A stretch of DNA of 20,615 nt. Source: Candidatus Opitulatrix roisinitermitis (lineage in GTDB: Bacteria; Actinomycetota; Actinomycetes; Actinomycetales; Bifidobacteriaceae). The DNA is taken from the NCBI GenBank assembly GCA_031288055.1, contig JAITSD010000062.1:1-20615 (forward strand). Direction: 5' to 3'. Below the pieces are notes generated by a model that saw only the letters and a program-made list of their open reading frames with translations, had not been told where the DNA came from and did not search any database. Shown piece by piece: positions 15,185-20,615 of the stretch (the stretch's first letter is position 1; every line of letters begins with the position of its first letter). The translations under genes and the position numbers were made by a program.

Positions 15185-16347
15185 ACTTCAACCATTTTCA
15201 TTTTGGCTTTACCAAATCTCGTAAACAAACTGACAATACCTTGGCGTCTACCCATAGACTCTCTAGTAAAAGAAGCTATAACCCCTAAAGCCAAAAGTGT
15301 TGAAACTAGAGAGGAACCACCAGATGAAATTAAAGGTAACGGTACACCCATAACTGGCAATAATTTCACCACTATGGCCATATTAATCATAGCTTGTCCA
15401 ATTATCCAAACAATAATAGCCCCTGCTACAATTTTTTGATATTTGTATTTTAAATTTAAAATAATTCTATAAGTGGCATAAAGTAAAAATACAAAAATAA
15501 TTAACACTAAAAGTGTACCCAAAACACCAAACTCTTCACCAATTACAGAAAAAATAAAATCGTTATTTGCTTCTGGTAAATAATTCCATTTTTCCCTAGA
15601 AGCACCTGGTCCCACACCAAACCAACCGCCTGTAGCCAATGCATAAAGTCCATGAATTGTTTGATAGCAAAAGCCTTCTTCATGTCCCTCGCAATTTCCA
15701 TAGGCAGCTAAAACTCTGTCCATTCTATTAGACGAGCCAACCACAAAAGCTAAAACTAAAACTAGAAACCCACCCAAACAAGCTAAAATCAAAAATTTAG
15801 CTGGTGTGCCAGCCAAGGTGTAACATACAGCAATAATTAAAGCCAAAATTATAGCTGTTCCTAGATCTCCGCCCAACATAACCACACCAAAACTAATAGC
15901 AGCTCCTATACCTCCAGGAACTAAAATATACATAAATTGATTTAAAAAAGCTGTTCGCCTAGATAAAACTAAAGCCAGCCAAAGCGATAAAGTTAATTTC
16001 AAAAACTCTGACGGTTGAACTGTGGTTAAACCTAGATTTATCCAGTTGCGATTGCCATTAATTGTTACTCCTAAAGGCGTATAAACTAATAAACAAAAAA
16101 TTATACTAATAATATAAATATATTTAGCATATTTTATAAAAGTTGTAGTTTTGATTCGAGAAGTTATTATAAAAGCCGCTAAACCAACCAACACAAAAAT
16201 AAGTTCTGTTAATAATGGCAAAAATGGCGATTTATTTCTGGACATAGAATCAATAGCTGAGGATGAAAAAACCATTATTATACCAAAAAAAGTTAAAAAA
16301 GCTATAGACACACAAAAATAAATATAATATTTATACTGTTTACTCAT
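15181..16347 (-). CDS. ftsW: Septal peptidoglycan polymerase FtsW
   Basis: A 388-residue SEDS-family membrane glycosyltransferase that polymerises lipid II at the septum with FtsI. About ten hydrophobic segments are visible. SEDS motifs include NWINLGLTTVQPSEFLK (101-117), GGDLGTA (159-165), PEANNDFIFSVIGEEFG (258-274) and PLPLISSGGSS (336-346). FtsW and RodA are similar, but the position between mraY and the murG block supports FtsW. It starts on the base following the mraY stop codon, with no spacer and no clear Shine-Dalgarno sequence. It overlaps the FemX-like gene by 4 nt. murD, normally found between mraY and ftsW, is missing. Confidence 0.94.
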   Translation of the reverse strand: MSKQYKYYIYFCVSIAFLTFFGIIMVFSSSAIDSMSRNKSPFLPLLTELIFVLVGLAAFIITSRIKTTTFIKYAKYIYIISIIFCLLVYTPLGVTINGNRNWINLGLTTVQPSEFLKLTLSLWLALVLSRRTAFLNQFMYILVPGGIGAAISFGVVMLGGDLGTAIILALIIAVCYTLAGTPAKFLILACLGGFLVLVLAFVVGSSNRMDRVLAAYGNCEGHEEGFCYQTIHGLYALATGGWFGVGPGASREKWNYLPEANNDFIFSVIGEEFGVLGTLLVLIIFVFLLYATYRIILNLKYKYQKIVAGAIIVWIIGQAMINMAIVVKLLPVMGVPLPLISSGGSSLVSTLLALGVIASFTRESMGRRQGIVSLFTRFGKAKMKMVEV

Positions 16348-17439
16348 TTATCTAACTAATACCAAAACCCAACCAGCATAAAATATACCAACCCCAAAAG
16401 CCGCAAACAAACCTGCTAGAAGCCAGAAACGAATTACCACAGTAATTTCATTCCAACCTTTTAACTCAAAATGATGATGTATAGGTGCCATTTTAAAAAC
16501 TCTTTTTTTAGTTAATTTAAAAAAAGAAATTTGAATAATGTCAGACAAAACCTCTAAAACAAAAACTCCACCAATAATAACTGCCAAAAACTCTGCATGT
16601 GCTAAAATCGATAAACCAGCAAAAGTCGCTCCTAAAGACAGCGAACCAGTATCGCCCATAAAAATCTTAGCAGGAGCAGCGTTCCACCATAAAAAACCAA
16701 AACAAGCTCCCACAACTGCCCCAGCCACAATAGCTAAATCCCAAGCATTATCAACTTTATAACAAAACATATTTGTGAAAACAGCTCTATCCGTACACCT
16801 TTGAGCATATTCCCAAAAACACACCAAAACAAAAGCCCCAAATGATATTAAAGACACTCCTATAGCTAAACCATCTAAACCATCAGTCAAATTAACCGCA
16901 TTAGACCAAGCACTAATTAATAAATTAACCCAGACGAAAAATAAAATAATTGCCACAAATTTGCCTAATCCCCCCAAACTAAAGACCGAATCATTATAAA
17001 TTGTTATGTTAATTGAATCTGATTTTGAAATTACCAAAGTAAAAAAAGCAAAGCCTACGCCAATAATTATTTGCCAAATTATTTTAGTTAATGGTTTTAT
17101 CCCCAAAGATCTTTTATGACTTATTTTTTTATAATCATCCACAAAACCCAAAAGACCCGTGCTCACCATAAGTATTAATAATAATAAAGCATTAAAAGCT
17201 GGTGTAGTACCCTTAGTAAAAAAAGAAAAAATACAAGCTGCACTATAACCTAAAATAGTGGCTATAATTATAACTAAACCACCCATTGTGGGAGTGCCTC
17301 TTTTAACTCTATGGCTTTCAGGTCCATCTAAACGAATAAATTGACCAGCCTGTTTAGCCACTAAAATCTTTATTAAAAGTGGAGTAAAAAAAAGACCAAT
17401 TAACATAGACACAAAAATTGCGATTATAAACGATACCAT
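16348..17439 (-). CDS. mraY: Phospho-MurNAc-pentapeptide translocase MraY
   Basis: A 363-residue polytopic membrane enzyme that transfers phospho-MurNAc-pentapeptide to undecaprenyl phosphate, making lipid I. Diagnostic motifs are HRVKRGTPTMGG (43-54), GFVDDYKK with the Asp pair D101-D102, NAVNLTDGLDGLA (180-192), MGDTGSLSLG (261-270) and MAPIHHHFELKGW (317-329). All catalytic positions are in place and length is typical. The ATG shares one base with the murF stop (TAATG). It has a GGGAG ribosome binding site inside the end of murF, so it is co-translated with murF. Confidence 0.96.
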   Translation of the reverse strand: MVSFIIAIFVSMLIGLFFTPLLIKILVAKQAGQFIRLDGPESHRVKRGTPTMGGLVIIIATILGYSAACIFSFFTKGTTPAFNALLLLILMVSTGLLGFVDDYKKISHKRSLGIKPLTKIIWQIIIGVGFAFFTLVISKSDSINITIYNDSVFSLGGLGKFVAIILFFVWVNLLISAWSNAVNLTDGLDGLAIGVSLISFGAFVLVCFWEYAQRCTDRAVFTNMFCYKVDNAWDLAIVAGAVVGACFGFLWWNAAPAKIFMGDTGSLSLGATFAGLSILAHAEFLAVIIGGVFVLEVLSDIIQISFFKLTKKRVFKMAPIHHHFELKGWNEITVVIRFWLLAGLFAAFGVGIFYAGWVLVLVR

Positions 17440-18593
17440 TAGACTCCCTCAATAACCTCCCACAATTTAGAATAATTGGAAGCTTTTACTAATATGTTAT
17501 CACCTTTTTTAGCATTGTTTTTAATATATTGGATTATATCAATTTTATTAGAAAAATACAAAAACTTATTATAACTACCGTACAAATTTATTTCACCAAA
17601 AATTAAAACTTGGCTAACTAACGAATTATTAAAAGCTAAACCAATTTGTTTATGCAAATTATTTGATTGATTACCTAGTTCTTCCATTTTCCCTAAAACT
17701 GCCCAATAACGCTTAGCTTGTAGGCTAACTAAAGTTTGTAAAGCTGCTAACATTGAATTAGGATTAGCGTTGTACGAATCATCTAGAAACACTAAATTAG
17801 ACTTAATTATTTTTTGTAATCTATGAGGACTTAATTGTTGAAACTTAGATATTATTGAAATAACCTTATCTAAATCTAATTGCAAAGTTTGACAAATTTT
17901 TAAAACAGCTGACATATTAATCAAATTATGTTCCCCTAAAAGCTTGGTTTTTAAAGCTGTTTTAGTATTTTTTAAATCAGGCACTTTAGGAAAGGTTATA
18001 AACTTTTTATCATTATATTTATAAAGGGCAATTTGAATATTGGTATTATCAGCAGGAATTATTCCCGTCCCATTAGACAAAAGATTGGCAAATATTTCCG
18101 TTTTAGCTTTGATTATATTAGTTATAGAGCCAAAATCCTGTAAATGAGCTGGTGCCACAGATAATAAACAAGCTATATCTGGAGGAGCTATATTAGTTAA
18201 ATAATCTAAATCTCCAATTTTATTAGCTCCCATTTCCAAAACTAAATATTGCGTTGTCTTATCACATTGAAAAATAGTTATAGGCACGCCAATTTCATTA
18301 TTATAAGAATTCGGGGAAAAAACCGTTTTGGCAAATTGTGATAATACAAAACCTAAAAGATCTTTAACTGTGGTTTTGCCAACTGAACCAGTAATGGCTA
18401 TAACTTTCAAATTGGGATTATGGCGTCGCAAATTAGCTAAATATTTTTTAGATTCAATACCAAAAGCCGTTTCACCCTTAATTATTTTACTAGCACCCCG
18501 CAATTTTGCTTCACCAATAAAATCCACGCCTTTACCTAAAGCTACAAAAGTATCACCAGCCTTTATTAATTTTGAATTTGTTATAACTCTCAC
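17439..18593 (-). CDS. murF: UDP-MurNAc-tripeptide--D-Ala-D-Ala ligase, short N-terminus
   Basis: A 384-residue Mur ligase that adds D-Ala-D-Ala to the tripeptide. Motifs are ITGSVGKTT (67-75), SYNNEIGVPITI (96-107), LEMGANKIGDL (119-129), PAHLQDFGS (148-156), LDDSYNANPNSM (270-281) and LGKMEELG (300-307). It is 60 or more residues shorter than most MurF proteins. The protein begins at a TNSKLIKAGDTFVAL segment that normally lies about 20-30 residues into the N-terminal domain. The GTG start at 18593 cannot be moved upstream, since an in-frame TAG lies 7 codons before it with no ATG, GTG or TTG between. No Shine-Dalgarno sequence is present; TATAAT lies 7 nt before the GTG, suggesting a leaderless transcript. 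Confidence 0.92.
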   Translation of the reverse strand: MRVITNSKLIKAGDTFVALGKGVDFIGEAKLRGASKIIKGETAFGIESKKYLANLRRHNPNLKVIAITGSVGKTTVKDLLGFVLSQFAKTVFSPNSYNNEIGVPITIFQCDKTTQYLVLEMGANKIGDLDYLTNIAPPDIACLLSVAPAHLQDFGSITNIIKAKTEIFANLLSNGTGIIPADNTNIQIALYKYNDKKFITFPKVPDLKNTKTALKTKLLGEHNLINMSAVLKICQTLQLDLDKVISIISKFQQLSPHRLQKIIKSNLVFLDDSYNANPNSMLAALQTLVSLQAKRYWAVLGKMEELGNQSNNLHKQIGLAFNNSLVSQVLIFGEINLYGSYNKFLYFSNKIDIIQYIKNNAKKGDNILVKASNYSKLWEVIEGV

Positions 18594-18600
18594 TATTTTA

Positions 18601-18608
18601 ATTATACA
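18601..18608 (-). promoter_or_regulatory. Candidate leaderless promoter of murF
   Basis: Minus strand TG (18608-18607) directly followed by a perfect TATAAT (18606-18601), ending 7 nt before the murF GTG. It lies in the 65-bp ftsI-murF gap, the only sizeable gap in this part of the cluster. The -35 region has no convincing TTGACA. Confidence 0.45.
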
Positions 18609-18658
18609 TTTCTATATTAACTTTAACCGTGCGAAAATAATAATGATTATCTATAATT

Positions 18659-20452
18659 TTACCAAGTTGTGGCATATTTAGCCTCACCAGATGATGGTGG
18701 AACACCATATTTTGATAATAAAAAAGTCATAATTTTTTTAAAAACTGGACCAGCCGCTAAAGCTCCAAAATATTCTGTTCGGGGGTTTTTATAAAAAACC
18801 GAAACCGTCCATCTAGGATCTTGTACTGGACCCACACCTATAAAAGAAGCCATAATATCATTCAATTTACCGCTAGAATCTGCTAGCTGAGCTGTACCAG
18901 TTTTGCCAGCCATTCGATAACCTGGAATTACATAATTTCGCACCATACCCTCAGTTACCACTGATTCCATCATTTCTAGAGTTTTTTTAGCCGCCTGTTT
19001 AGAAACTACTTGCTTTTTTTTCGGTGCGTCTACTGGATCAAAGTTTTCACCATCTTGCACACCTTCTATAATTGTTGGCGTAATTCTAACGCCATTACTG
19101 CCTATAGCCGAAAAAAAAGAAGTGGCTTGTAAAGCATTAACTGCTACAGCTTGACCAAACATAACTGTCTGTCTAGTCCTAGAATCCCAATCTTGATAAG
19201 GTATAACTAAACCAGATGATTCGCCTGGTAAACCTACACCAGTTGATTTACCAAAACCAGCATTAACTAACCACTCATAACGCTGTTTATCTGGTACGGA
19301 TTGCGAAGCTAGAAGCGTACCAACATTTGATGAATTTGCTAAAATGCCTGTCAAAGTCAACCTTTCCACACCATGGCTTTCAGCATCCTGAAACTTTTGT
19401 CCCGAACCATCGATCCAATGATCAGACACCTCATATTGACTCAAAGGATTAGCATAATTATGTTCTAAAAGACCAGCCACAGTCACCACCTTACCGGTGG
19501 ATCCTGGTTCAAAAATATCAGCCACTGCTCGTGACACTTTAGTGGCCGCCTCATCTGTTCCAGCCGTGGGAGAAAAACTATCAGCAATAGACAGTATTTT
19601 ACCTGTTTTAACCTCTTGAACCACTGCCATACCATAATCGGCTGAATTATCTTTACAGCCTTGATCTAAAGCTTGTTGAACTTGATATTGCACATCTTGA
19701 TCAAGAGTTAATTTAACGCTCTTACCAGAAGTTGCATCTTTAACACTAACATAACCTGTGGGGATTTCTTGTCCTAAAAGACCGCTCTCATAAGATATTT
19801 CACCATCTTTTCCAGCCAAACTAGAATCCATCATTTGCTCAATACCAGCTGAACCTTTTTGGGCATCATTAACTGCCCCAATTATATTTCCGGCAATACT
19901 ACCATCAGGATAAGCTCTTTTTGGTGTTAAAACAGTTCCTATAACATAGGACAAATTCAAATTTTGAATTTTTCTAACCACTTCTGGTGTAACATTTTTT
20001 TGCACAACGCTATAACCTAATTTACCAGTGGCTTTAGCTTTAACTTCATCAACTTTAAGTTTTAAAACGGGTGCCAATATTTTAGCCACTGCCTCTGGCC
20101 CGGTAGAATCACCAATAAGTTTACTGTCACCATTACAATTTCCACTAGACAATTTTGTACAAACAACTGGCATAAATGACGCAGCTGAAATCTGATCAAT
20201 ATAGACTGTATATCTTTGAACTGTGGTAGCTAAAATAATCCCGTTTGTATCAACTATATCACCCCTAGCTGCTGGTATAGTTTCTGTTCTAATACGCGAA
20301 TTTCTAGCTTTGGCAGCTGTGCTTTGAGCATTTATAACCTGATACCAAATAAGTTGGCTAGCAATTAGTCCAGATATTATTATAAAACCTAAAACGCAAT
20401 AAAATAATCGCTTATTAAAAACTTTTTTGGTCTTAAATGGTCGCCTAACCAT
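18659..20452 (-). CDS. ftsI: Septal transpeptidase FtsI (class B penicillin-binding protein)
   Basis: A 597-residue class B PBP that cross-links septal peptidoglycan with FtsW. A basic N-terminus precedes one membrane helix (about 15-40). The pedestal domain carries RGDIVDTNG (63-71) and GSAGIEQMMDSSLAGKDG (200-217). The transpeptidase domain has the active-site S318-T-G-K321 in FEPGSTGK, S374-S-N376 and K517-T-G-T520. All three catalytic motifs are intact. No PASTA domains are seen. It starts 8 nt after the FtsL-like gene without a clear ribosome binding site, although a TAAAAT overlaps the ftsL stop 5 nt before the ATG. Sampled lines are around 37-40% G+C, higher than murE. Confidence 0.95.
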   Translation of the reverse strand: MVRRPFKTKKVFNKRLFYCVLGFIIISGLIASQLIWYQVINAQSTAAKARNSRIRTETIPAARGDIVDTNGIILATTVQRYTVYIDQISAASFMPVVCTKLSSGNCNGDSKLIGDSTGPEAVAKILAPVLKLKVDEVKAKATGKLGYSVVQKNVTPEVVRKIQNLNLSYVIGTVLTPKRAYPDGSIAGNIIGAVNDAQKGSAGIEQMMDSSLAGKDGEISYESGLLGQEIPTGYVSVKDATSGKSVKLTLDQDVQYQVQQALDQGCKDNSADYGMAVVQEVKTGKILSIADSFSPTAGTDEAATKVSRAVADIFEPGSTGKVVTVAGLLEHNYANPLSQYEVSDHWIDGSGQKFQDAESHGVERLTLTGILANSSNVGTLLASQSVPDKQRYEWLVNAGFGKSTGVGLPGESSGLVIPYQDWDSRTRQTVMFGQAVAVNALQATSFFSAIGSNGVRITPTIIEGVQDGENFDPVDAPKKKQVVSKQAAKKTLEMMESVVTEGMVRNYVIPGYRMAGKTGTAQLADSSGKLNDIMASFIGVGPVQDPRWTVSVFYKNPRTEYFGALAAGPVFKKIMTFLLSKYGVPPSSGEAKYATTW

Positions 20453-20460
20453 TAGTTATT

Positions 20461-20615
20461 TTATTTTAAACCTACTATATTTCCATCAGGCAATTTCATA
20501 GTAACCAGTTTATCAGGTTGCGACATACCGTATTTAGAAGCTAAACGCGGTAACTGCCCATTTTCTTTATCTAAAGTAACTTTCATATCACTTATATCTT
20601 GACTAACAGTTTTAT
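20461..20615 (-). CDS. ftsL: FtsL-like division protein, 3' end only
   Basis: The last 51 codons of a gene entering from the right edge. The residues LPRLASKYGMSQPDKLVTMKLPDGNIVGLK match the C-terminal pattern of actinobacterial FtsL/septum-formation proteins: a predicted periplasmic helix, then LAxxxGM and a short strand ending in DGxxxG. FtsL is a single-pass membrane protein of the FtsQLB complex. The position immediately before ftsI, 8 nt apart, supports the call. The membrane helix and start lie outside the window. Confidence 0.7.
   Translation of the reverse strand, partial: KTVSQDISDMKVTLDKENGQLPRLASKYGMSQPDKLVTMKLPDGNIVGLK

Noticed and set aside
1..20615. A defence system, CRISPR array, insertion sequence, prophage or other mobile system
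   Set aside because: No repeat-spacer pattern, transposase, integrase or toxin-antitoxin pair was found. Almost all sequence is explained by division, wall, housekeeping and pilus genes.

Overview
The window is AT-rich (sampled lines run from about 22 to 42% G+C, mostly near 30%) and densely coded. It is most likely chromosome from a low-GC actinobacterium. The evidence is a SepF gene directly behind ftsZ, an actinobacterial-type FtsL/FtsI pair, a DUF348-G5-transglycosylase protein of the kind common in Bifidobacteriales and relatives, a DUF4244-type Flp pilin followed by two TadE-like genes, and several genes whose only start signal is a -10 box 6-7 nt before the start codon (leaderless). 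Low G+C, tight packing and trimmed proteins (MurF, RNase E/G) suggest a host-associated or streamlined lineage. That is inference; no species can be named.

Layout, read in the main direction of transcription (minus strand, right to left). The right part is a division and cell wall (dcw) cluster: ftsL (cut by the window edge), ftsI, murF, mraY, ftsW and a FemX/MurM-like aminoacyltransferase (14138-20615). It is interrupted by two plus-strand genes (11478-14172): an organophosphate-antiporter-like MFS transporter and murE. The minus-strand run resumes with murG, murC, ftsQ, ftsZ and sepF (6003-11300), then xthA (exonuclease III), a membrane-anchored G5/lytic transglycosylase, obg and rne (868-5999). 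The left end holds a Flp/Tad pilus fragment: a pilin, a TadE-like pseudopilin and the start of a second TadE-like gene (1-740). I saw no tRNA, rRNA, CRISPR array or insertion sequence.

How the genes work together: MurC, MurE and MurF build the UDP-MurNAc peptide. MraY and MurG make lipid I and lipid II. FtsW and FtsI polymerise and cross-link it at the septum. FtsL, FtsQ, FtsZ and SepF organise the divisome. The FemX-like protein would add a branch residue to the stem peptide. MurE lacks both motifs typical of diaminopimelate recognition, and a FemX homologue is coupled to ftsW, so the wall is predicted to be Lys- or Orn-type with an interpeptide bridge. murD is absent from its usual place.

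No wholly new multi-gene system is evident. The points most worth a second look are the transporter-murE insertion with its altered substrate-site residue, the coupled FemX, the shared leaderless promoter architecture, the repeat-rich murG/transporter divergent region, and the divergent FtsZ.
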